Positions 24,931 to 33,806 of a DNA stretch of 64,000 nt are shown piece by piece. The DNA lies in NCBI RefSeq assembly GCF_001650725.1, contig NZ_LXVX01000013.1, forward strand, positions 23,508-87,507. The letters run 5' to 3'. Position numbers and translations under genes: made by a program. This DNA is from Sphingobium sp. TCM1. GTDB taxonomy: Bacteria > Pseudomonadota > Alphaproteobacteria > Sphingomonadales > Sphingomonadaceae. Under the pieces are notes generated by a model that searched no databases, was not told the DNA's origin, and saw only the letters and a program-made list of their open reading frames with translations. Positions within the stretch are counted from its first letter, which is position 1. Every line of letters starts with the position of its first letter.

Positions 24931-24961
24931 ATTTGTCGGAGCAATAATTAGTCCGAGTAAT
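24931..24961 (+). promoter_or_regulatory. Paired FadR-type operators C1 and C2 at the receptor promoter
   Basis: ATTTGTCGGAGCAAT (24931-24945) and ATTAGTCCGAGTAAT (24947-24961) are offset by 16 bp. A weak promoter fits the same bases (TTGTCG at 24933, 17 bp, AGTAAT at 24956), so C1 would cover the -35 and C2 the -10 of the TonB receptor gene. Binding by the GntR regulator at 18408 is inferred. Confidence 0.65.
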
Positions 24962-25003
24962 TCACGCATGGCGTATGCGCCAGCTCCAGGGGAGGATATC
25001 CAA

Positions 25004-27814
25004 ATGGCATTCAAGCCGATCGCACTCGGTTCCGCTTCCATGTTCGCGCTGATGCTCGCGGGCGCCGCCCAGGCGCAGACCGCGCCCGCCGCAGCGCCGC
25101 AGGCTGAAGAAGAGGCAGCCGACATCGTCGTCACCGGCGTCCGCGCCTCGATCGTTGGCGCCATCAACGTCCGCAAGGAAGCTGTCCAGATCGTCGACTC
25201 GATCGTGGCCGAAGACGTCGGCAAACTGCCCGACAACAATGTCATCGAAGCGCTCCAGCGCGTCACCGGCATCCAGGTCACGAACCGCACCGGCGGCGAA
25301 GCGGCGGCGATCTCGATCCGCGGCCTGCCCGACGCGCTGACCACGCTCAATGGCCGCAACATCTTCACCGCCTCAGGCCAGGCTTTCGCGCTTCAGGATC
25401 TCTCGGCCAACCTCATCCGCCAGGTCGATGTCTACAAGACCCGCGCCGCCGACCAGATCGAAACCGGCCTCGCCGGCCAGATCGACGTCAAGACCCGCCG
25501 CCCCTTCGACTTTGACGGGTTTGCCATCTCGGCGCTGGCGCGCGGCATCTACAACGAGGAGGCCGACACCTATAATCCCAACGCCGCGCTGCTGGTCAGC
25601 AACCGCTGGGAAACCGGCATCGGCGACATCGGCATCCTCATCAACGGCAGCTACACCCGCACCAAGTTCCGCGACATGACCACGACGGCGGGCGCGATGG
25701 TACCGTTCGCCACCGAAAATCCGCCTGCGGGATCGGGCTTCACCCCGCTCCAGCGCATCTTCTCCGGCTGGCAGCCTGGCCAGGAGCGCGGCCTTCCGAC
25801 CGCGGCCGGTTCGACGCTGAACATCAACGGCGTCGACGTGCCCTATTATCTTTCGCGCGATGCGATCTTCAGCTCCGATCTCTACGGCAAGCGCGAACGC
25901 CCGGCGTTCAATGTCGCGGTCCAGTGGGCGCCCAACGACAGTTCGGAATATACCGCCGAAATGTTCTACAACGGGTTCAAGGGCAGCACCTTCAACAGCC
26001 TTCAGTTCAGCTTCGCCGACTGGTGGGGCAGCCTCGGCCCGAACCCCGGTTCGACCTTCGAGCTGTATGACGGCACCAACATCATAAAGTCGCGCCGCGC
26101 TGGCGACGTGTTCGGCTTCAACAGCGGCGACTTCAGCACCAACAAGACCGACTCCTACGTCTATGCGCTGAACGGCAAGTGGAATGTGGGCGAACGCGGC
26201 AAGATCGTCGCAGACCTCGCCTATCAGACCAGCACCAACAAGACGTCCTTCATCGCGATGCGCACCACCCGCGTCGCCAAGTCGATCGACGTCGATTTCA
26301 ACGCCGGTGGCGGTATCCCCTCCTATCATTTCGATGATGACGCGCTGCTGGCCGACCCCAGCCAGTGGACCATCGGCGAATTCTACGACAACGCCAACAA
26401 GTCGAAGGGCAGCGCGCTGACCTTCATGCTCGACGGCGATTATGAATGGGACGAAGGCTTCATCCGCAAGATCAGCGGCGGCTTCCGTTACGACGATCGC
26501 AAGGCCCGCGATTCGGTCCGCACGCAGGACGCGGGCGGCCTGGGCGCGAACCTGTCCACCCTGCCGGCCGACGCCCTGTTCACCAACAGCGGCTTCTATG
26601 ACGGCCGCGCCGACATTCCCACCAGCTGGGTGCTGGCCAATGGCTATTGGCTGTCCAAGAATGCCGACACCATTCGCCAGCTCTACAAGAATGATCCGCG
26701 CTACGCCGACCGCATTCTGCTGTCGGACCAGATGACGATGACCGACGTGTTCGACATCAACGAAGTCACTCTGGCCGCCTATCTTCAGGCCGATGCCGAA
26801 GTCTCGATCTTCGGCCGTCCGCTCCAGTTGCAGGCAGGCGTGCGTTTCGTCGCGGTCGACACCAACTTCACCTTCGTCGATCGCTACAGCACTCCGCCGC
26901 TGGTGACGCAGGCGGCATCGGGCACGGAGCGCTTCCTGCCCAGCTTCACCGCGCGTTACGATATTTTCGACAATCTGCGCCTGCGCTTCAACTATGGCGA
27001 AACGCTGCGCCGCCCCGGCTTCGCCGACCTCAACCCCAACTACACGCTGACCGGCGACCTCACCAATGTCGGCTACGGCACCGGCGGACGCGGCAATCCG
27101 GCGCTGCGGCCGACCACGTCCAAGAATTTCGACCTTGCGCTGGAATGGTATTTCGAACGCAGCAGCGCGATCTACGCCACCCTGTTCCGTCGCGAGATCG
27201 ACGGGCTGGTCGTGCCGATCACGTCGCTGACCACCGTCCCCGGCTCGGGCCTCAACACCAACAGCTTCCTCATCACCCGCCCCGAAAACGCCTCGGACGG
27301 CGTGCTCAAGGGCGTGGAGCTGGGCCTGACCTATTTCCCGACTTATCTGCCCGGCCCGCTCAAGGGGCTTGGTTTCCAGGGCAGCCTGACGATCCTGGAC
27401 TCCAAGCAGAATATCCCGCTGGTCGACATCAACGGCAATGTCACGGGGCAGACGACATCGTCCTTCTTCGGCGTGTCCGACCTCAGCTACAATGCGACGC
27501 TGGCCTATGAGCGCGGCCCGATCGGCGCGCGTCTCTCCTATGTCTGGCGCAAGGAATTCCTCGCCAACAACGAAGCGCGCCTGTTCGCCAACCCGATCGG
27601 CGTATGGCGCGCGCCGGAAAAGAGCCTGGACTTCCAGCTGACGGCCAAGATCAACGACAGCCTCGGCCTCACCTTCGACGCGGTCAACCTGACCCGATCG
27701 AAGATGCAGACCTACTACAAGTTCGAAGATGTCGGCGGCCCGGACAAGTTCAACCTGGGGACCACGCTGCTGGCGCGCACCTTCGCGCTGGGTGTCCGCT
27801 ACACGTTCAAATGA
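25004..27814 (+). CDS. TonB-dependent receptor for arabinan oligosaccharides
   Basis: A 936-residue outer-membrane receptor of the Caulobacter type. Signal peptide: residues 1-25 (FALMLAGAAQAQ). A TonB-box-like stretch (ADIVVTG) precedes a plug domain with LPDNNVIEALQRVTGIQV, SIRGLPDALTTLNGRNIF and QIDVKTRRPFDF; a 22-strand barrel follows and ends TFALGVRYTFK with a terminal aromatic residue. It is placed to import arabinan fragments using TonB energy; the ligand is inferred from its neighbours. The ATG at 25004 has GGGGAGGA upstream; an earlier in-frame ATG at 24968 has no ribosome site. Confidence 0.95.
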   Translation: MAFKPIALGSASMFALMLAGAAQAQTAPAAAPQAEEEAADIVVTGVRASIVGAINVRKEAVQIVDSIVAEDVGKLPDNNVIEALQRVTGIQVTNRTGGEAAAISIRGLPDALTTLNGRNIFTASGQAFALQDLSANLIRQVDVYKTRAADQIETGLAGQIDVKTRRPFDFDGFAISALARGIYNEEADTYNPNAALLVSNRWETGIGDIGILINGSYTRTKFRDMTTTAGAMVPFATENPPAGSGFTPLQRIFSGWQPGQERGLPTAAGSTLNINGVDVPYYLSRDAIFSSDLYGKRERPAFNVAVQWAPNDSSEYTAEMFYNGFKGSTFNSLQFSFADWWGSLGPNPGSTFELYDGTNIIKSRRAGDVFGFNSGDFSTNKTDSYVYALNGKWNVGERGKIVADLAYQTSTNKTSFIAMRTTRVAKSIDVDFNAGGGIPSYHFDDDALLADPSQWTIGEFYDNANKSKGSALTFMLDGDYEWDEGFIRKISGGFRYDDRKARDSVRTQDAGGLGANLSTLPADALFTNSGFYDGRADIPTSWVLANGYWLSKNADTIRQLYKNDPRYADRILLSDQMTMTDVFDINEVTLAAYLQADAEVSIFGRPLQLQAGVRFVAVDTNFTFVDRYSTPPLVTQAASGTERFLPSFTARYDIFDNLRLRFNYGETLRRPGFADLNPNYTLTGDLTNVGYGTGGRGNPALRPTTSKNFDLALEWYFERSSAIYATLFRREIDGLVVPITSLTTVPGSGLNTNSFLITRPENASDGVLKGVELGLTYFPTYLPGPLKGLGFQGSLTILDSKQNIPLVDINGNVTGQTTSSFFGVSDLSYNATLAYERGPIGARLSYVWRKEFLANNEARLFANPIGVWRAPEKSLDFQLTAKINDSLGLTFDAVNLTRSKMQTYYKFEDVGGPDKFNLGTTLLARTFALGVRYTFK

Positions 27815-27857
27815 GTGCCCGATGGGGCGCGGTGTCTCCTCACCGCGTCCCGTCATC

Positions 27858-27912
27858 ATGGCGGCCGCTCCGGGAAATCTCTCCAATTCCCGGAACGGCC
27901 GCCATATTTGTT
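27858..27912 (+). terminator. Rho-independent terminator after the receptor gene
   Basis: Arms of 19 bases at 27858-27876 and 27887-27905 with a single mismatch and a 10-base loop, followed by ATTTGTTT. It separates the receptor from the next glycosidase. Confidence 0.8.
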
Positions 27913-27935
27913 TGCACATGATCGGGAGACCAGGG

Positions 27936-29957
27936 ATGCGCGCGATGAGGATTCTGCTGCTGGCGGGCGCCGCCATGATCGGGATCGGCGCCGCCCCGCC
28001 CCCGTCCTCGATGGACATGGACGCCATCGCCGCCCGGCGCTTCGGCAATGACGCGCCCTGGTATCGCGATCGCATCCCCTTCTTCGAGTCCGCCGATCCC
28101 CGGATCGACGCCGTCTATTATTATCGCTGGCAGATTTTCCGCGCGCATCAGCGCGACCTCGGCGCCGAAGGCTATATCTCGACCGAATTTCTCGATGATG
28201 TCGACTGGCAGCGCCATCCCTATGCCAGCCTCAACGATGCGACCGGCTTTCATCTGGGCGAAGGGCGCTGGCTGAACGATCGGCGCTTCGCCGACGACTA
28301 CATCAATTTCATGTATGGCGGCGGCAACGACCGCCATTTCACCGATCATATGGCGGATTCGGTCTGGGGCCGCTACCTGGTCGACGGCGACCGTGCCGGG
28401 GCGTTGCGGCACCTTGCCGTCATGAACCATATCTACCGGCTGTGGGACGAGAAGTTCGACTTCGACAAGGGGCTGTATTTCGTCGAACCGCTGCTCGACG
28501 CGACCGAATATACCGTCTCCTCGATCGACGCCTCGGGCGGGAAGGACGGGTTCCGCGGCGGCGACGCCTTCCGCCCCTCGGTCAACAGCTATATGTTCGC
28601 CAATGCCCGCGCCCTGTCCCGCATGGCCGAAATGGCCGGCGACCGCGCGATGGCCGCGGACTATGCCGCCCGCGCCGACGCCCTGCGCAAACGCGTGCTC
28701 GACGACCTGTGGAGTGAAAAACTCTCCCATTTCATCGACCGCCACCAGTCGCGGAAGAATCCATTCGTCAGCTATTGGCAACCGATCCGCAACCGCGAGC
28801 TGGTCGGCTATCTGCCGTGGATGTTCGATCTGGTCCCGGACGATGCGCGATATGCGCAGGCATGGCGCCATCTGCTCGACCCCGCCTCCTTGGCCGGGGC
28901 GGCCGGGATGCGGACGGTCGAGGCCGGCTACGAATATTATATGCGCCAGTACCGCTATCTCGGCGCCGACCCCGAATGCCAGTGGAATGGCCCCGTCTGG
29001 CCCTATCAGACGACCCAGGTGCTGCACGGCATGGCCAACCTGCTCGATCATTACCGCCAGCCCGGCCCCGTCACCCGCAGCGCCTATATGCGCCTGCTGC
29101 GCCAATATGCCGCGCTCCACTATCAGGGGGACAGGCTGGATCTGGAGGAGGATTATCACCCCGAAACCGGCCGGCCGATCGTCGGCCTCGATCGCAGCCA
29201 TCATTATTTCCATTCGGGCTTCAACGACCTGATCCTGACCGGCCTTGTCGGCATCCGCCCCCGCGCCGACGATGTGCTGGACGTGAACCCGCTGCTCCCC
29301 CAGGCCGGCGACCCCCAGGCGCTCGACTGGTTCCGGGTGCAGCATGTCCCCTATCATGGACATGACATTGCCGTGACCTGGGATGCGGACGGCAGCCATT
29401 ACCGGCGCGGCAAGGGGCTGTCCGTCGAGGTGGACGGCCGGGAAGTCGCCCGCCGCGACACGCTTGGCCGCATCGAAGTCCCGATCACGCGCGCCGCCGC
29501 GCCCGCAATTCACCGACCGATCAACCACGCCGTCCAGCTCGTGCGCGGGCAGTTCCCGATCGGTTCGGCCTCCAGCAACGGCGACGTCGAAAATGTCCAT
29601 GACGCGATCGACGGGCGCGTCTGGTTCTTCCCCGAACTGCCCAATGGCTGGTCGTCTGCTCCTTCCCCCGCCCGCCAATGGTATGCCATCGATCTCGGCA
29701 GACCCGTCGACATCGCCCGCGCCGAACTCACCTTCTTCGCCGACGGCAAGGGCTTTGCCGTGCCGGAAACTTACCGCCTCCAGGCATGGATCGACGGCGA
29801 CTGGCGCGACGTCGCGACGCCGAAGGGGCGCCCGGTCGCCAACGGCGTCACCGGCCTGCGCTGGTCGGCACGCCGCACCAGCAAGGTCCGCCTGCTCTTC
29901 GCCCAGCCCAGCGGCAAGGCGGTCCGCCTGGTCGAATTCAAGCTGTTCGGGGCATAG
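27936..29957 (+). CDS. Secreted (alpha/alpha)6-barrel glycoside hydrolase with discoidin-like C-terminus
   Basis: A 673-residue exported protein. A signal peptide covers residues 1-20 (ILLLAGAAMIGIGAA). Residues about 25-500 resemble the MGH1/GH63-like six-hairpin barrel: DAVYYYRWQIFRAHQRDLG, DATGFHLGEGRWLND, CQWNGPVWPYQTTQVLHGMA and HYFHSGFNDLILTGLVGI. The C-terminal 130 residues look like an F5/8-type or discoidin jelly-roll (QWYAIDLGRPVDIARAELTF, SKVRLLFAQPSGKAVRLVEFK). The exact specificity is not readable; context points to an arabinose-containing glycan. The start at 27936 has GGGAGACC upstream. Confidence 0.78.
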   Translation: MRAMRILLLAGAAMIGIGAAPPPSSMDMDAIAARRFGNDAPWYRDRIPFFESADPRIDAVYYYRWQIFRAHQRDLGAEGYISTEFLDDVDWQRHPYASLNDATGFHLGEGRWLNDRRFADDYINFMYGGGNDRHFTDHMADSVWGRYLVDGDRAGALRHLAVMNHIYRLWDEKFDFDKGLYFVEPLLDATEYTVSSIDASGGKDGFRGGDAFRPSVNSYMFANARALSRMAEMAGDRAMAADYAARADALRKRVLDDLWSEKLSHFIDRHQSRKNPFVSYWQPIRNRELVGYLPWMFDLVPDDARYAQAWRHLLDPASLAGAAGMRTVEAGYEYYMRQYRYLGADPECQWNGPVWPYQTTQVLHGMANLLDHYRQPGPVTRSAYMRLLRQYAALHYQGDRLDLEEDYHPETGRPIVGLDRSHHYFHSGFNDLILTGLVGIRPRADDVLDVNPLLPQAGDPQALDWFRVQHVPYHGHDIAVTWDADGSHYRRGKGLSVEVDGREVARRDTLGRIEVPITRAAAPAIHRPINHAVQLVRGQFPIGSASSNGDVENVHDAIDGRVWFFPELPNGWSSAPSPARQWYAIDLGRPVDIARAELTFFADGKGFAVPETYRLQAWIDGDWRDVATPKGRPVANGVTGLRWSARRTSKVRLLFAQPSGKAVRLVEFKLFGA

Positions 29958-30021
29958 ACAACGGAGGAAGGGCCAAAACCCTCCATCCCGGACCATCCTC
30001 TCTGGCCACCGCACGAAAGGA

Positions 30022-30717
30022 ATGATACACCCCGAAATAAGTCAAATGACGCAGATACTCGCCCCTTCCCGTCCCGGCATCTATGCCAAGGGCACCGAAA
30101 CCGTCGACGCCATCCTCAAGGCGGCGCTGGACGTGCTGATCGACGAGGGGGCGGATGCCTTCACCATCCGCCGCATCGCCGCGCGCTGCGACATGAAGGT
30201 GGGCAATGTCAGCTATCATTTTCCGCGCAAGGAAATGCTGATCCAGGTGCTCCTGGACGAGCTGGTCGACAGCTATGGCAAGCTGCTCGAGGAGGTCGTG
30301 CGCAAGCCCGGCCTGACTGCCGAGGAACGGCTGAAGCTGGTCATCATCCTGTGCCTCGACGATATCGGCTCGAAGCGGACCACCCATCTGTTCACCGAAT
30401 TATGGGCGCTGGCCAATCACAACCCCTTCGTCGCCGACCGCGTCCGCGCCTTCTATGAGCGCGTCCATGGCGTGATCGGGGGATATGTCGCCGCTATAAA
30501 CCCGACGCTCAGCGCGGAGGATGTCCGCACCGTCGCGCTGTTCATCAGCGCGACGATGGAGGGCGCCACACCCTTTCTGGGCCATGGCAAGCCCTGGGCG
30601 GACAAGATGCCGGCCTTCACCGCGCTCGCGGTCCAGTCGCTCGTCACCCTCGCCCGCACGGCCACCTCGGCGGACATCGCTGCCCTCGCGCCGGTGCGGG
30701 AAACCGAACCGGCCTGA
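30022..30717 (+). CDS. TetR/AcrR family regulator
   Basis: A 231-residue one-domain regulator with an N-terminal helix-turn-helix (residues about 25-75: DAILKAALDVLIDEGADAF, RIAARCDMKVGNVSYHFPRK) and a helical ligand domain. The ATG at 30022 has AAAGGA almost abutting; an ATG at 30046 is an alternative and would drop eight residues. It lies 64 bases after the glycosidase and 118 bases before the amine dehydrogenase genes, all on the same strand. It could serve either neighbour; no palindrome clearly matching a TetR site was seen near it. Confidence 0.9.
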   Translation: MIHPEISQMTQILAPSRPGIYAKGTETVDAILKAALDVLIDEGADAFTIRRIAARCDMKVGNVSYHFPRKEMLIQVLLDELVDSYGKLLEEVVRKPGLTAEERLKLVIILCLDDIGSKRTTHLFTELWALANHNPFVADRVRAFYERVHGVIGGYVAAINPTLSAEDVRTVALFISATMEGATPFLGHGKPWADKMPAFTALAVQSLVTLARTATSADIAALAPVRETEPA

Positions 30718-30835
30718 ACGACGGGCCGGCCCCGCAACATTTTTTGTTGCTACGTCATTTCTCCCCCTTGACCAAATCTGGACAGCCGTCAAACCTTGTC
30801 GCCGACGCAGCAGGCACCAAGGGGGATCAGCCAGC

Positions 30836-32011
30836 ATGTCGACCACCAGTCGCAGGATTTTCGCCGCCACTCTTTCCGCCATGCTGCTGGGCAGCGCCGC
30901 CGTGGCGGGGGCGGCGCCCGCCGACACCAGCGTCGCGCTGGAACCCGAAGAATCCGACGTCCTGACCATCGACCCGCCCAAGCCGACCTGGTTTTTCGTC
31001 GATGGTGGCTGGGACATGCCGGGCACCAGCATCTTCGACGGCGAAAGCGGCAAGATGAAGGGCATGGTCGAAACCCGGCGCCTCGCCGACATGGCGATCG
31101 ATCCGGCCGGCAAATATTATTATGTCGCCGAAACTATCTGGTCGAAGGTCGATCGCGGCACGCGGCAGGACATGATTACCGTCTATGACAGCAAGACGCT
31201 GAACCTGGTCACCGAAATTGCCCTCCCCGGCCGCATCCTGATCGGATCGCGCAAGAATAATTTCATCGTCAGCGACGATGGCAAGACCGCCTATGTCTAC
31301 GATTTCAGCCCGACCTCGGGCGTGAACATCGTCGATCTCGCCAGGAAGAAATTTACCGCCTCGATCGAACTGCCCGGCTGCGCCAGCCTCATCCCCAATC
31401 CGGGCGTGGGCTTTTCGGCGCTCTGCTCGGACGGCTCGCTCGCTACCGTCGCGGTCAAGGGGACGAAGGGCGACATCACCCACACCGCCCCCTTCTTCGA
31501 TGCGACCAACGACCCGATCTTCGACAATTTCGCCTATGACCGGAAAACGAAGACCACCACCTTCCTCACCTATACCGGCCAGGTCTTCACCGCCCGGATC
31601 GGCGCGACGCCCACCGTCTCGGCGCCCTTTTCGATCCAGGCGGCGGCCGGCATCCGCCCCGGCGAAACCAGGCCGCTCGAACTCAACTGGTATCCCGGCG
31701 GCCGCCAGCCGATGGCGCTGCACCGTCCGACCGGTCATCTCTTCGTGCTGATGCACATGGGCGAATACTGGTCGCACAAGGCGTCCGGTGGCGAAATATG
31801 GCAGGTCGACGTCGCCGCCAAAAAAGTGGTCAAGCGCTTCGTGCTGAAGGAGCCGATGAACAATATCGAAGTGTCCCAGACCGAAAAGCCGCTCCTCTAC
31901 CTGAACGGAGAGAAGGGCGAGGCGCTGGTGCTCGACGTCGCCACCGGCGAGGAAAAGCACAAGATCGAGAAAGCGGGCGGCGGTATCATCACCGTCCTGG
32001 AGCCGAACTGA
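30836..32011 (+). CDS. mauB: TTQ amine dehydrogenase large (beta-propeller) subunit
   Basis: A 391-residue periplasmic subunit homologous to MauB and AauB. The signal peptide is residues 1-27 (ATLSAMLLGSAAVAGAA). The mature part is a seven-bladed propeller with family segments DPPKPTWFFVDGGWDMPGTS, KYYYVAETIWSKVDRGTRQD and GCASLIPNPGVGFSALCSDG. It forms the heterotetramer that oxidises primary amines to aldehydes and ammonia. The gene order B-E-D-A continues downstream. Whether the substrate is methylamine or an aromatic amine cannot be read directly; the lack of mauF/mauG and the cytochrome at the end of the cluster fit the aromatic type. Confidence 0.93.
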   Translation: MSTTSRRIFAATLSAMLLGSAAVAGAAPADTSVALEPEESDVLTIDPPKPTWFFVDGGWDMPGTSIFDGESGKMKGMVETRRLADMAIDPAGKYYYVAETIWSKVDRGTRQDMITVYDSKTLNLVTEIALPGRILIGSRKNNFIVSDDGKTAYVYDFSPTSGVNIVDLARKKFTASIELPGCASLIPNPGVGFSALCSDGSLATVAVKGTKGDITHTAPFFDATNDPIFDNFAYDRKTKTTTFLTYTGQVFTARIGATPTVSAPFSIQAAAGIRPGETRPLELNWYPGGRQPMALHRPTGHLFVLMHMGEYWSHKASGGEIWQVDVAAKKVVKRFVLKEPMNNIEVSQTEKPLLYLNGEKGEALVLDVATGEEKHKIEKAGGGIITVLEPN

Positions 32012-32013
32012 CC

Positions 32014-32544
32014 ATGGCCGCGCAGGCGCTGGACCTCTTCGGCCTGACCGTCTCGATCGCCGTCGGCCTGCTGTTCCTCGTCGCCGGCGTCGCCCAGTGG
32101 CGGCACCGCGCGTTGCTGCCCGGCGTGATCGCCAATTACCGCCTGCTGCCCGTCGCGCTGGTCGGCCCAGCCGCGATCGCGCTGCCCCTGGTGGAAGTGG
32201 CGACCGGCGTCGCCCTGCTCATCGGCCTGCACCCCCTGCCGGTGCTGGTCGCCGTGGGGCTGCTGCTGCTGTTCGCCGCCGCGATGGCGATCAACATCGT
32301 GCGCGGCCGCGGCCATATCGATTGCGGCTGCGGCCATGGCGCGCTGCGCCACCCGATCGGCTGGCCACTGGTCGCGCGCAACGTCGCGCTCGCGTCGCTG
32401 CTGGGCCTGCACCTGCGGCCGGCGTCGCCCTTCGCCGCCATGGATGTCGCCACGGCGCTGGCCGGCGGCGTCGCCATCGCGCTCCTCTGCCTGCTGCTCC
32501 AGTCGCTGACCGCGCTTGCAGCCTCTCCCGCGCATCGGAGATAA
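32014..32544 (+). CDS. mauE: MauE-type membrane protein for light-subunit maturation
   Basis: A 176-residue inner-membrane protein with about four or five helices. In the MauE/DoxX-like family a Cys-containing loop is conserved; here it is HIDCGCGHGA (residues about 102-111). Together with MauD, MauE is required for formation of the disulfide-rich light subunit. It starts 2 bases after the mauB stop, and its stop is 1 base before the mauD ATG, so the genes are tightly coupled. Confidence 0.9.
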   Translation: MAAQALDLFGLTVSIAVGLLFLVAGVAQWRHRALLPGVIANYRLLPVALVGPAAIALPLVEVATGVALLIGLHPLPVLVAVGLLLLFAAAMAINIVRGRGHIDCGCGHGALRHPIGWPLVARNVALASLLGLHLRPASPFAAMDVATALAGGVAIALLCLLLQSLTALAASPAHRR

Positions 32545-32545
32545 T

Positions 32546-33148
32546 ATGCTCACCTCGCTCATCATCTCCCAGATCATCTCCTGGATCGTCATCCTCGGCC
32601 TCGTCGTCGCGCTGCTGGCGCTGGCGCGGCAGGTGGGCGTGCTGCACATCCGCGTCGCCCCCGCCGGCGCGCTCGCCACCAGCGGCGGGCCGTCCGTCGG
32701 CACCACCACCGGCCCGATCGCCGCGCGCGACCTCGACGGGAATCCGGTGACGATCGGCGGCCACGCCCATGGCGCGAAGCTGCGCCTGCTGCTCTTCGTC
32801 TCAGCGCAATGCCCGCTCTGCAAGGCGGTGATCCCGATGGCGACCAGCTTCGCCAGGGCAGAGCGCGTCGCGCTGAGCTTCATCGGCGATGACGATGCCG
32901 ACGCGCAGCGGGCGATGATCGCGCAGCACGGTCTGGAAGGCCACCCCTTCATCAACGGCCCCGAAGTCGGCCAGGCCTATCAGGTCGCCAAGCTGCCCTT
33001 CGCCGTGCTGCTGGACGAAGAGGGCGCGATCCTGTCCAAGGGGCTGGTCAACAGCCGCGAACATCTGGAGAGCCTGGTCGTCGCCCATGAAATGGGCATC
33101 CGCACGGTGCAGGATTATATCGGCAGCCTGAAGGCGCAGGCCGCGTAA
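32546..33148 (+). CDS. mauD: MauD-type thioredoxin-fold disulfide protein
   Basis: A 200-residue protein: N-terminal membrane anchor (residues 5-27, SLIISQIISWIVILGLVVAL) and a periplasmic thioredoxin-like domain with the redox motif CPLC (C89, C92). MauD is thought to form or isomerise the many disulfides of the light subunit. The ATG at 32546 has CGGAGATAAT upstream, overlapping the end of mauE. It is followed by the light-subunit gene after 23 bases. Confidence 0.92.
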   Translation: MLTSLIISQIISWIVILGLVVALLALARQVGVLHIRVAPAGALATSGGPSVGTTTGPIAARDLDGNPVTIGGHAHGAKLRLLLFVSAQCPLCKAVIPMATSFARAERVALSFIGDDDADAQRAMIAQHGLEGHPFINGPEVGQAYQVAKLPFAVLLDEEGAILSKGLVNSREHLESLVVAHEMGIRTVQDYIGSLKAQAA

Positions 33149-33171
33149 GAACAGGATTGGGGGCAAGACAG

Positions 33172-33717
33172 ATGACGAAGTTCAACGCCGACGCCTTGGG
33201 GGAAAAGCTGCTGCGCCGGTTCGCGGGCGGCTCCTCGCGCCGATCGATGCTCACGCGCCTGGGGGCCGCGCTGGTCGCCGCCCCCGCCTTCCCGCTGCTC
33301 CCCGTCAGCCGCGCCGAAGCCGCCAAGCCCGACCGCTCGCCCGAAGCCAAGACCTTCTTCGCCCGCACGGCGCAGACGAAGGACGACACCAAATGCGACT
33401 ATTGGCGCTATTGCGCGATCGACGGGGCGCTCTGCACCTGCTGCGGCGGCGGTATCCACAGCTGCCCGCCGGGCTCGGAGCCGTCGCCCGTCTCCTGGGT
33501 CGGCACCTGCATCAATCCGGACGACGGCAAGGCCTATCTGATCGCCTATCGCGACTGTTGCGGCAAGCCGGCCTGCGGCCAGTGCGCCTGCGACAATACC
33601 GATCGCGAGACGCAGCTTTACATGCCGCAGCTCAACAATGACGTCATCTGGTGCTTCGGCACCAGCAGCATGGATTATCACTGCTCCACTGCGGTGATGG
33701 TGGGCGCCGCGAGCTGA
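33172..33717 (+). CDS. mauA: TTQ amine dehydrogenase light subunit
   Basis: A 181-residue catalytic subunit. A twin-arginine-type leader (SSRRSMLTRLGAALVAAPAF, residues 21-40) precedes a Cys-rich mature part with 14 Cys. Recalled against the Paracoccus denitrificans light chain, the two cofactor Trps are W109 (PVSWVGTC) and W160 (VIWCFG): they are 51 residues apart, as in the known W57/W108 pair. The catalytic Asp is D128 (IAYRDCC). The cofactor tryptophan tryptophylquinone is made from these two residues after translation. The ATG at 33172 follows GGGGGCAAG. Confidence 0.95.
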   Translation: MTKFNADALGEKLLRRFAGGSSRRSMLTRLGAALVAAPAFPLLPVSRAEAAKPDRSPEAKTFFARTAQTKDDTKCDYWRYCAIDGALCTCCGGGIHSCPPGSEPSPVSWVGTCINPDDGKAYLIAYRDCCGKPACGQCACDNTDRETQLYMPQLNNDVIWCFGTSSMDYHCSTAVMVGAAS

Positions 33718-33806
33718 GAAGCGATTGGCCGGGCGTTGTCCGCCGTCGGACCGTTTCGGTCGCAATGACGGGTGGAGATGAAAGGGAGCCGGCACGGATA
33801 GCGAAT

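Noticed and set aside
25373..28075. A 900-codon minus-strand frame over the TonB receptor
   Set aside because: Antisense shadow; composition is biased and it covers the receptor terminator as well.
29383..30021. Long N-terminal extension of the TetR gene into the glycosidase
   Set aside because: Ser/Arg/Pro-rich shadow of the glycosidase; the regulator aligns from 30022.
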